From Perkinsus olseni (lineage: Eukaryota; Perkinsozoa; Perkinsida; Perkinsidae): a stretch of 64,000 bases of DNA. Below the pieces are notes generated by a model. It was given only the letters and a program-made list of their open reading frames with translations, had not been told where the DNA came from and searched no databases. The position numbers and the translations under genes were made by a program. The stretch covers positions 1 through 64,000 of the forward strand of contig JABANP010000161.1 in the NCBI GenBank assembly GCA_013115135.1. The letters are read 5' to 3'. Positions 1-10,273 of this stretch are shown here, piece by piece (within the stretch, counting starts at the first letter, position 1; every line of letters begins with the position of its first letter).

Positions 1-206
1 GGGCCCATACTGGGCAGCTGTACGGCAGGCCTGATTCAGTTCGCCTACATACCCGCTCACGTGCCCCAAAGATCTAGAATGAAAGCGATTTGGCACTCTC
101 AACTTCCTTGGCATGGCAGAAAATCAACGTATACTCTACCTAATACGTGGACACTGGTCAATAGTCCTAGAAAGCACGTATAATGGTCGTACACCGAAGA
201 AAATAG

Positions 207-308
207 TTAGGGGCAAGCATGAGTAAATTAGGGGCGGTTTGAGTACTTTAGGGGCGGGTTGAGGAATTTAGGGGCGCAGCGAGAAATTTAGGGGCGGGCA
301 TGAGCAGG
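207..308. repeat. 20-21 bp tandem repeat, five units of TTAGGGGCGG type
   Basis: Five imperfect units begin at about 207, 228, 248, 268 and 288. Each has the core TTAGGGG followed by a C- or G-rich tetramer and then a TGAG-like A-rich spacer. The array ends about 100 bp before the likely start of the RRM gene, so it could be promoter-associated, but nothing in the sequence proves that. The core contains the plant/algal telomere-like heptamer only by chance, since the units are 20 bp long and not telomeric. Confidence 0.75.
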
Positions 309-405
309 CGCCAGAAATTCTTAAAGAATGTTTCATGCAAATTGCATGAAAATTCTCTCTATTCTCTTCTGCTGTTGTTGCTGCTGCTGTCTGTTGTTAT
401 TAGAC

Positions 406-2379
406 ATGGCACTTGCATCAGCGGCACCTGGTGGCAGCTCCGTGGACCAGATGGCTCGGACGGTCTACGTCGGAGGCCTGGAGGAGCAAGTCGACAAAAG
501 TGTCGTCATGGCGGCTTTTCAAAGTAGTAGTGTTGAGGATGCTGGCCGAACCTTCGTGGCTATTGGTGGTCGTCTCTCCGCGGTCGGAATCAACCCAAAG
601 CGCCTTCAACTACAGAGTGTCCCACTAGAAAGGGCGAAATTAGCATCCATTGGGGTTTGTGGTTTAGGGGAGGTTGCGTGAGGGGTTTTCCATGTCGGTG
701 ACTCGAATGACGTCGTCGTGGGGCGAGTGTCGCTCACTTCTGGAGATTTTTACTGTGGCCACGGCCCCCAACTTTTGGGAACAACGATACCACAATGACG
801 AGGCGATTCCAGTGAGCGTACAGGTATTGAGTGAGGGAAATTATCTGGCAAAACACGCCTGGCCAGCCGTGCCGTCTCGTTCAGCAGCGCCGAGAACGCT
901 CACGCAACCACCCTCGATCCTCAGATCGCAATGGATGCAAATTTGGTTTTTCCGAGTGGGGCACCCTGGCTTATTGCAAGAGTGGAAATAATCTCATCCA
1001 TAACCGTTTCACGGGACCCTATTTTGAGCACGCGGCTGTATCATCTGTGCCCTTGAAAGTGTTCAACTTTGTACGTCCTGATGTTCGTTATTTGTCTGGC
1101 GTGATACTAGGGTGTGCAAGCTGCCCTTGGGGGGATCCATTAACGAAATTCGATGGTGAATAAATTCCGGGTTCATCGCCCTTTTGGTGGAGAGAGCGTT
1201 CACCTCCTGGCACTCTGCGTTTTGTTGTTTTCAGCGTTTGGTGAGATCAAGAAGGTCGAGCTACCAGTTGAGCGGGGCACAAACAAGCATCGAGGGTAGT
1301 AAAGGAGGGTTGAGTGCCTTGTCGGCCAGGCTCAAGCCTATAACTATGTACCGCTCTGGGAACCACATGGCCAGCTTATCGTGAATTACGCTGTGCTCTT
1401 GCATGTGGAACACCTTACTACAGCAGGCGTGTTAACGTATCGGGGTATGGGGCTCATGGCTACATCAGCACGAACACCACACGGGAGCGGCAAAGCAATA
1501 TCACCGTCTTGGATTTCATGGATCATTCTGACGCCTTCGGAGGGTGTACTGTTGTCCCTATTTTTCGGGAATAAGGATTTCCTTCATGCCGCAAGATTCG
1601 CGCGGTGGTTGACCTCATCAACGCTTTCACGTAGAATCATTGGGCCATCGGTCGAATGATTCCGGATTGCCACCACCCAAGTGGTGATCACTCAGCCCAG
1701 CAATGTGTTTCTACGTTTACTTTACTCTTCGAGCCCCGGGAGTTCTTCTACGGGCTCGGTATTGTGCAGCAGCCCTCTTCACGAACCGTCTTTTCGCGCT
1801 TACGCGCTGTACCTTTTCTGTAGTCTGCTGCCCCTCTGAGTCGATGGTGTCTTCCACTCAGCCGTCGTACGCAGGTCATGCTTGCGCACCACGGATGGAT
1901 AAGATTCCTTTTTGAATCCGTAGCGCGTGGTCGTATTTCAGGTTTGCCTTCGTGGAGTTCTATGAGGAAGGGGATGCCAAAGATGCAGTGGACAATATGA
2001 ACGAAAGCGAGTTATACGGCCGCACACTGCGGTAGGCCTAAGATTCGCAATCACAAGGATATTATCCGCCTCTCCGACAGAGATTTCGTCAGCCATAGGA
2101 TTTCTTTCGGCGATCTGACAAAGTTGTATGTCGTCAAGAGGTTGAGTTGAGAATTACCGTATGATAGTGTACACTACGGGGCGTTCCTGCGTGTATGGTG
2201 AAGCAGCCTACACTCAGGAATGCCTTTATGTTCAGTTAGCCTGTCAGCATTGTTGCTCTCTCCGTCGTGGCGTCTGCCCGCAGTATGCTGTTCTTATCTT
2301 CAGAGTTAATATGGCTCGGCAGCCAGGAGCCAGTGGCCCTGATCCGTACAAACCTATCTGGGCTGATGAGTTCCTGTAG
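406..2379 (+). CDS. RRM RNA-binding protein resembling the RRM half of cyclophilin E (multi-exon)
   Basis: The first exon encodes an RRM beginning [15 protein letters not shown] (RNP2-like) from about 460. An exon at 1942-2031 encodes [16 protein letters not shown] (RNP1-like) and [13 protein letters not shown] last exon at 2304-2379 encodes [23 protein letters not shown] and a TAG stop. Joining 2031 to 2304 across a GT-AG intron gives LRVNMAR in frame, as in the RRM of PPIE/cyclophilin 33. I see no cyclophilin domain before the stop, so the product looks RRM-only. The ATG at 406 follows a T-rich tract ending in AG, which resembles a cis- or trans-splice acceptor; the ATG at 451 is an alternative. 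The middle of the RRM must lie in one or more unresolved exons between about 510 and 1941. A nuclear RNA-processing role is inferred from the family. Confidence 0.7.
520..1941 (+). other. Unresolved intronic region of the RRM gene
   Basis: About 1.4 kb separates the first and second recognisable RRM exons, far longer than the other introns seen here. No convincing coding segment or repeat was recognised in it. At least one small exon for the middle strand and helix of the RRM should be hidden here. An insertion is possible. Confidence 0.4.
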
Positions 2380-2912
2380 TACTTGCTCATTGCGCTCCTT
2401 GCTGCTTCGATCTCATCATCATACTCAGGTATCGGCAGAAGCTCGTTGAACGGAGTAACGCAGAGACATCTCACTAGAGTGTAACGTTTCCATCTGGACC
2501 GCACAAGTTGCGTTGTACTGTGTGAATGAAAACGAGCGTGAGACGCAGAACAGCATAAACGCCGCCACGGCGTCGACCACAGGCCCGACCCTTACTCTCG
2601 AGCAAGCCCCCAGACCTATTGGAAGGCTAATGTTTCCTGAGTTCGGAAGCTCCGTTCTTCTTTGGTTCCGCCTAACGCGAATGAGCCGAGAATGGGTCAC
2701 AGAACGCTACGACGTCGGACTCAGGTGCGAATTGAATTCGCACCGGAAATTATCCTTCGACAAGATTCTCTCTGTATCCGGGGCGTCGATGACGGCCGTG
2801 CTCGGCCTACGATACGGTATCGTCGATACCAACATCTGAAGCGAGGAATTTAGTTGATCAACTTCGTCGTATCAGACCTTGCTTTCCGTCTGTGACCCTT
2901 GTGGGGTTAATC
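2380..2912. other. Gap between RRM and kelch genes, no gene resolved
   Basis: Open frames of about 60-110 codons occur on both strands, for example plus 2662-2853, which encodes an Arg-rich C-terminus ending KRGI. None matches a family I recognise and none has clear splice support, so no gene is called. Confidence 0.3.
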
Positions 2913-5900
2913 ATGACCGGCCCTCTCCCCCTCAAGATCCTCTGCCTCCTGTTGGTGCAATCGATCTTCCCTGTTCACAGTGCTGAGTTGCCCTGTCCGA
3001 CCTCCCTTGCCGTTAATGTAACCGTTGGTGGCGTCCCGGCCTATATATCAGCGACTAACGAGCTCCTCCATGGTGAGCTGTGGCCACTGGCCAGCTTCAG
3101 CTCGGCGCGCCCTTGTCCACGAGCTCCGCTGCCTGTCACTCTATCGAGAGCCTCAGCCCAGCTGACTCATCGTGTTGTCTGAAATATACAAGAAAAGCGA
3201 CGCTCATCCATCTCCAGGCCAGTCACAAGGCCGTCAGTGCTCGAGTGTCAAAGAGGGCTGGACAGGGCTTGTGATGCTACGCTGTGCAAACGGCATCCTC
3301 AGCGCAGTGGTCAACTGCACCGGTGAGGCGCCAACGCTGTTCGCTACAGCATTAATGGCATCACTCCTCATTTGGCAGGCCAGCCTTGCGGAGTATACAG
3401 AACTACGTCCGTCACCCTTGGCCCCATCACCGGCACTATCACACCTCCGTTCGAGTTGGTCAGCTCTAGCCCTTGGGACGACACCTCGGCTACGCCACAA
3501 CTAGTTTATGGTACATAGTCCTCGCTCTGACCTGTCGCAAGCTGTTACAGTAACAGTGTTACTCATCCTCTACTGGGATATGTACATTTACGCGTTTTCG
3601 GGTATTTCAGAAATACCAAATTTTCTGTGACGTGTTGCAGAACTCGAAACTAGGCAAGAAGCAATATCGATGAACCCGTGAAGTGAGCGGAAAGTTCAAT
3701 GCGGAGTAGCCCGGCTCGTGTCGTTAGGCGAGAGACTCTGCGGGTCTGTGAATGAGAACTATCGTGGCATCATCAAGTTGAGATGTGTCGAAGGAGTTCT
3801 ACTCACTGACATTGATGCGTGCGAGCCTCAGTGGACGCAGGTGAACGTTGAGTGCCCCATCCTGTACGGCTTCGCCCTCTGGAAATCCCAGAAGTCTGTC
3901 GTCCTCTCGTGGTTGTCTCGAGCTTAGGAGAGATGTGGGAAGAGCGCAGCAGTTGAGTGCTTCATTTTATCATCACCACCCCAACTACCATCAAGTTGGG
4001 GTGCTTCCTCAGACCTCTACAGCCTTCCCGGCCACACCACGCTCCCAGTCACAAGCGGTCACTCTCGGTGACGGTGCGATACTTCTACTGGGTAACAACG
4101 GCTGCTGCTGCGAGCGTGGTTCACGGATAAGGATATCTTAGGCGGTTTTGATACAACTTCACGGACCAACGACAACTGGTTGTGGCGCCCGTCTCATAAC
4201 GACAGCCAATACTATGATGAGCGTGAGTGGGAGAACTCAACCCACTTCACGGATGAGCCCGCAACAGCTGAACATTCGTAATGGTCTTGGAAGAACCCGA
4301 ACGCAGCGTTCCCGATTACTCTCAGCCACAGTGCGATTTTTAGTGGCGACGCGGTCAGAGCAGCAGCGCTAGTTCCAATCTGAGTGAACACACGAGCTTG
4401 GTATCTTCTCCTGGCCTGCGCGAGCAATGCCGTTTGTCGGGTTCTCCTCCCTCTCACGTAGTTACCCGAGAGGTCGGTCCGCCCGACTCGTACGATCCCC
4501 ATGGAGGTAGCTGGAAGAAGCTAGTTTTGCCGTCGGGAGGAGTACCGTGGCAGCCGCGACTAGGTCACAGTGCAGTTCGGGTGTATACAGAGAGCATCGA
4601 AGATGATCGGGTATGTCGAGTCGAGGCGCCGGTTTTTGTCCTTATTAATAAGCGTGATCTCATCTTGTAGCAGCCCCTAAAGTCATTGTTCCATTACAAG
4701 CAGGTCATGCTTCTGGCTGGGTCCGCTGGTGAGATGATGAACGATGTGTGGATGTGGACGAGAAAGCCACTACGACGCCAGCTACCGGTGCGCCCCCTCC
4801 TTGAGAGTATCCATCAACCATTGCGGCATCTCAGTAGAAATTTGAACCCTGGCTGTGAGCCTCGCGACCAAAGTCTCAGTCGACTCTGTCGTATCCCCTA
4901 CTCTCATCTTCTTCAGATAGCCTCGCATCTCTCACGACTGGTGGGAGTGTCCCCCAGAGGGTGCAGCCTGGATGATGGGTTGATCGAGTGTGGGTGCTGC
5001 ATCTCCGTTGACCACAAGCTTTGCCGCTAGCTCAGGCGTAACAGACTTGGGCCCTGTAGGACGGCGCCTAGCGATCGATGAGGATTGGCGACGCTGCACA
5101 GCCTTCGAGACTGAGATTATGTACGAGGCTCTTGCCAACCATCATTATGAGACGATGATTCATCTGTGAATGAGGAGCGAGTCGCTCCGAGCAACTCGAA
5201 TACTGATATCGTTGGCGGCGGCGGCCATTGATGATCGTATGCTACGATTCTCATCGTTTCGTATCGACTCTCGGCTCCCTGCACGTGACGGTAATTTCCT
5301 AGCGGTTTCGTTTCGGTTGTCTTCTCCCCTTTCAAGAGTCCTAGACTCCTCCACCGTTCGCTCAGGGTATCGGGTGAGAGCATGGATGCGTTGCTGCTGC
5401 GGCTGGAGATATCCTCCCCTAACTGCACAGTGAGACGAGCCGTTTCCTGGTGTCTGCTATTACCCCTGTGGGGGAGTGGCCTCGGCCCGACACTCAAGGC
5501 CGTACCATGGGCTTAACCACGCTAGTGACGTTTTCCAGAATAGCGGACTGGATATAGTAGCACATGCCGTATATTGTAAAATATGGCATGTGCTTGTTAC
5601 ATTGATGGAATATTATATGTAAAGTTATTAACTATCAGTATCCAGTAAATGCTATCTGTTGCTACGTCGTTAGTCGTTCTACGCGTGGATGCAGTGTGAC
5701 TGCTGGGCAGCATTCAGTGGAATCCTAGTGGGGTCCCTTGTCGTGCCCTCATCCATTTCCCACGTGTAGGTTGAGCTTCGTTCATCACTGGATGGGAGTG
5801 TCAAAGTATCAGGCTGCCTTACCAGTAGGGGCTCTCTGATCCAGGCGCGAAAGGAATCCTTATTATCGTCACAAAGAAAGGGCCGGCTAAAGTTCCGGCT

Positions 5901-8369
5901 GGCTCGAACTATTCGTTCCCGCCTAGGGTCCGAGGCTTGACAGTGCAAACTAAAAACTTTGCTGTGGATGTCAAATTCCCTCTGTCGGTCATGCCTGAGC
6001 CCTATGTCCTGGATAACTTCTATCTGGTGTACGCCCAGCGTGCCAGGCACTTGGCAATCTTCCCCCGGCCTGCTCACGAATGACACATGGTTCGATATCG
6101 GCTTTGAGTTCGCTTGGAGTGAGCTGCGGGTGCAGTTGCGGCTGAACGGTAACAGTTAACCTCAGTAGGGAATGATGTGGTCCATTGTGAGCCATTAGGG
6201 GTTGCTCTCACGAACCTGACGCTCGATGCCGCCAGAGCTCCCATGCAGCAAGCCGTGGGACTCAATGCAGTGCACTGGGTGGCTTGGCAAGTAAACTCAG
6301 CTGGGAGGAGGATAACCACAACTACTCGTCGTCATGACTGACATACCCAGGCCTCGGCGTCATTCATGAATTGTGTCAGGAGCCGTGGAGCTCGTCCTCG
6401 GCGCGTGGTACGATAAGAGCAAGGAAACATACGATAACACTGCAGCCTGGGATGTGGACGCAACTCGTGGCCGAGGCCCCGTGGGTGGCGAGAACCCAAG
6501 CTGCGGTTACAGCTATGAGAGGTGAGCAGCCTCGAGATCGGAGATGCGGTCGAATCAACGCTAGGGCTGGTTAGTAGCGCGGGCTGTATTGCTCTTTCCT
6601 TCTGATCAGACGGCACGGTGATGCTATTCGGCGGCGAAGGTGATGAGCGTCTGAATGACGTATGGCGATGGATTCCATTCACCTGTGCTTACCCTCATTC
6701 GAACACCTCCGGTCTTGACCCCCATGCAAGCCCTGCAGTTGAAGATGCAGCCGAGATCGAGAACCAGTACGATGCTTCTGTTCCCGCCACTCGAGGTTTT
6801 GCAATATAACAGTGGTCTTGAATATGAGAAGTGATTGGATCACCGGGCTCAACCATACCATCCCCAGCGGAGATCTCCCATTGGATTCCAATCAGGACTG
6901 GCTTCGTCTCCCCTCGGCTTCACCTCTATAGTGCCGCTCTCTTCTCTACTCAGTAGCCGTGGCGTACCATCGGCAACCTTAGATACCTGGCGCAATTTGA
7001 GGTTGAGTGCAATGCAGTTATCAGTGCCAACGTACGACCTCTCCGTTTTGAACCATGGTGTTGGAAAGATACTCTGCCGAGCTCACCAACTCACGCCCAT
7101 CACGCTTGTTAGCTCCTCTCTTTGTCAGAGGACATGCAGACCCTCCATCCAAGGCCAATGGGTATCGGTCTCCGCAGCGGCGCCTTTCTCGGCGAGGAGC
7201 GGCGCCACGGCAGTTGAACTCAAGGATGGCTCGGTGAGGCCACCCTGATGCTCGCCACTCCGGCTTGAAACTCGTCTTCGAAGCGGCTCGATCGCCAGTT
7301 TCCCGAGCGAACGCTGGTCTGTGACTCAGGTGTTACTCCTTGGAGGCTTCGATGGTGCATTTACCAACGATATATGGAGGTGGTCAGCGGGGTCCTCTTC
7401 GCCACAGATCTGCACAACAGCATGGAAAGGTGGGGCTGGTGGGTTGAGCAGGTCTCACGGAGTCCTCTAGTGGGCCCGGGCTCCCTCTCTATCTCTCTGC
7501 AATGGCATTTTGCGCTCTTTGATGTTCACTCCATTCCGACCTGTTTTGACAATCTATGACCAGCCTGTCCCGCGCGATGAGCACGTAGTCTGTAAAGGTA
7601 GGTCGGTATATCTCAAGGCTGCGAGTGAATTGAGAGCCTGTCATCATCGATAAAGGATGCCGGTTGGATCTTCTTTGGTTTAACCGGCTTCTCCGCCCAA
7701 GTCGAGCGGCGAGTGCATCGAATGCCGTATGAATACCCTTGCTGGGGGCCCGTACTGCGATACAACATCCCATCTTTTCGCAGCTTGCCGACACGTTTCA
7801 GTTTTCCCCTCATCGCCTACTACCATCTGCCGCACTGTTAGGTTCATGGGAGCAAATCTCGGCCGCAGCTCCTTGGGACCCAAGATACGGCATGAGTTCT
7901 ATCAACTTGTACAGCCCTGGTCAATGGGACTCTGACGCTGTAATCACACGACGCATGTTCTTAAGAAAGTCCCTCAGACCGCAATGGGGATTCCCGGTCT
8001 ATCAAGCGTAGGTTGTGGTATTTGGCGGATTCGGTAAGGCGTCCAAGTCGAGCGAGACCCTGATCGTGGGTAGAGGTGTATCGGTGCAGCTGAGTGGCTC
8101 TAAGACGCTCTTCAATGATGTGTGGTGCTATGAAGGAGGCCAATGGTCGCGGATAACGCAGGAGGGCCCACTGACGAAACGGTGTGGGTGGGTGTGGGGA
8201 TGAAGAGAAGTCGTCATGCAGGTACCACGCAGCCTTCACGAGGTTCAGTAACGACTCCTTCGTGGTCCTCGGTGGCTATGATGAGAACACGAGGCCGACG
8301 GCTGACGTGTGGCGATGGAAAGCAGAACCCGCCAATGGGGAGTTGTGTTCTGTCGAGGTCCTCACATGA
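2913..8369 (+). CDS. Secreted or membrane-anchored kelch-repeat protein with Cys-rich N-terminal repeats (many small introns)
   Basis: The ATG at 2913 opens a typical signal peptide (basic-poor start, KILCLLLVQSIF core, then VHSAELP). Two related Cys-containing units follow: EGWTGLVMLRCANG near 3255-3300 and NYRGIIKLRCVEG near 3755-3800. A series of kelch blades comes next: WKKLV..PRLGHSAV (4512-4590), VMLLAGSAGEMMNDVWMW (4707-4760), VMLFGGEGDERLNDVWRW (6618-6672), WVSVSAAAPFSARSGATAVE (7150-7215), VLLLGGFDGAFTNDIWRW (7330-7383), VVVFGGFGKAS..FNDVW (8012-8125) and FVVLGGYDENTRP..DVWRW (8260-8325). GT-AG introns that restore the kelch frame include 4092-4141 (50 nt, giving ILLLGGFDTTSRTNDNWLW) and 7234-7329 (96 nt). 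The product is probably an extracellular or lumenal beta-propeller. Most other exon borders and the C-terminus are unresolved. Confidence 0.65.
4092..4141 (+). other. 50-nt GT-AG intron in the kelch gene
   Basis: Removal of this segment, which begins GTAACA and ends TCTTAG, joins ...ILLLG to GFDTTSRTNDNWLW and rebuilds a canonical kelch strand. Without removal the frame is lost. It shows that the fragmented frames of this region are exons, not pseudogene decay. Confidence 0.8.
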
Positions 8370-9190
8370 CCGCTTCTGCGCTGCCCGGTTGCGTTGTGAA
8401 GTTACGAGCGCTTCACAACTCCCCAACGGAGAATCGAAGATCGCAAGAATGGGCGCAAACAGACCCAATGCCGAAGCTAGCCTCGTCTACAGCACAGGAA
8501 TTTCCGTAGTTTTCCTTCCTGATCGACAAATTGACGAATTGAATAAGGCGGGAAAACAATAAAGCAAGAATCGTTGCGGGTTCACCCCGACCCATATCCC
8601 AGGTAGCTGCGGGTACCTCGCTGATGAGCGACCCCCTATTCAAGTTCTTGGAAACTAGTTCACTACTGTTCTGGAGTTCACCGTGCGGGTATAACACGCA
8701 TTTTGAGCTTCATTCGGGTATGACACCCTCTGGGTCTAGTTGTCCCTGGGAGGGGGGGACCCGTCCAGGCGGACACTTGAGTTCACGACCAAACCTGAAC
8801 CTCGCAGGCTCGGGCACTTCTTGTAGTTGCCACTATGAAAATGCCCGTAGCGACAAGCGAGCCGGAACCGGCAACCTGCGTCTACCGCCCTGGCATTCAT
8901 CAGGGTGAGCAGGCCCGCATCGGCCCCGTTTATCCATTCGCCGCCTTTACTCAGGGCAGCGAAGCTCATCACATCAGACTGACGCAAATATGGTGGACGT
9001 ATTGAAATCAGTAGACAAAACCATCTACCTTGGCAAATACGTTATCTTCAATTTAGTCTATGTTTGTCATTCTGAAAGTGTCATCATATACATCACTTTT
9101 GTTCCCGTCGTGTTACGGTTTCATAGCCGGTTAGCATTCGCCGGTGCGTAACCGCGCTGAGGGCCTTCAATACTCACAGGCCAGTGTGGA
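8370..9190. other. Region after the last kelch blade, no exon resolved
   Basis: Several frames stay open for 60-95 codons, but none shows a recognisable motif. The 3' end of the kelch gene probably lies here or in the exons at 9205-9489. Confidence 0.3.
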
Positions 9191-9204
9191 CTCGGGCGTT
9201 CTCC

Positions 9205-9489
9205 TCAGGTGCTCGAAGACCTCATGGGTAACTCGGCAGAGCTGGCTGAGCATCTCCTCACAAACTGCGTATCTCTTAACAAGAGTACTTCCACCACATG
9301 TGGGCTCCCTGTAGACTTCATAAGGTGCACCAACTCGGGAGTGCCGATGATGGCCAATTTGCGGCTAAGTTGACAGGTATACTCTAGAAGATGTATATAA
9401 CGACATCTTGCATCCCTCGAGGGGGGATATTGTAACCGATGCTTTCATGCGGCAGGCCGTGGAGGATCCGAAGAAGAAAAGCAAGTAGC
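9205..9489 (+). CDS. C-terminal exons of an unrecognised protein (possibly the end of the kelch gene)
   Basis: After an acceptor-like CTCCTCAG the plus strand reads VLEDLMGNSAELAEHLLTNC followed by a Cys-containing stretch ending near NSGVPMMANLR. A further segment from about 9379 reads YTLEDVYNDILHPSRGDIV and ends in a Lys-rich tail, DPKKKSK, before the TAG at 9487-9489. The composition looks coding and ends like a real C-terminus. I do not recognise the family. The exon join near 9350-9378 is not settled, and the exons may belong to the upstream kelch gene. Confidence 0.35.
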
Positions 9490-10273
9490 GATGCCGTCGC
9501 CAACGCCTTCATCTGGCCCTACTGTGGAGGCCTGAAGAATCGCACAGCCCTGCGCCTCCACAGGTACCACATTACTCTCGAGTTGTTGCACTACTCACTG
9601 GTCGGCCTTCGTGCGGCAGTTGACTTACTCTGGGAGATGTCCCGGCATAACTTGACGGGGAGCCCCACTAGAGAGTGCATCCTGTTGACTGACAACATGT
9701 GTGAGCATTCGACCTTTTCTCTAGGCCGTCTCCACTGCCGAGATACAAATCCTGCTAAATTGTTGCTTCTCAGGGTTATTATTGTCGCCAATAATAACCG
9801 CCCGGAGGTTTCTCTTACATCTTTATTCTCTTCACCCTGCCAGCCCCCTCTCGCCTTACCAAGTCTCTCTTATTCGTTTCAGCTCCTGTCCTCATCAACA
9901 TTCGTCGACATGCCGTTCATATTCGAGGAGCATATCGACTACTGCGCTCTGTGTGGCTGCAAGAGTCGGATCAGTCGACGAGCATCCCGCATGAAGAGGT
10001 TAGCTCTTCACGCTCGTGGTGATTCCCGTTTCGTGAATTTCCCATCGATTCCTGAACCTCCATGAACCGTTCCTGCCGGCAAGGCGGGCAGTGTCGCAGC
10101 GACCTGCGCCGTTATTTTCTGCTGTATCGGCTTTACCAGCGAAGGACCTAGAATGAGCCACAATGACCATAGTTTTTCCTCTTCAGTTGGGGCTCGAAGC
10201 GACGGAGACGACAGGCTCGGACTTTATCGGAGAACGCTCAGTGTGATGTTCACCGGTTAAACTTTCGGTCTGA
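9490..10273. other. Region with unresolved coding potential
   Basis: A 208-codon plus-strand frame covers 9439-10065 but overlaps the probable stop of the upstream exons and has a patchy composition. A segment near 9910 reads MPFIFEEHIDYCALCGCKSR, which could be a small exon with a Cys pair. No firm gene call is possible. Confidence 0.25.

Noticed and set aside
1..405. Telomere repeats from TTAGGGG
   Set aside because: The motif occurs once per 20-bp unit, not in uninterrupted heptamer tandem.
2425..2700. 91-codon minus-strand frame
   Set aside because: No motif, and overlapping plus-strand frames are equally open; not enough evidence.
4100..8400. Reading the fragmented kelch region as a decayed pseudogene
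   Set aside because: Canonical GT-AG introns restore kelch blades exactly at 4092-4141 and 7234-7329, so fragmentation is due to introns.
9439..10065. 208-codon plus-strand frame as a gene
   Set aside because: It overlaps the likely C-terminal exon ending at 9489, has mixed composition, and shows no motif.
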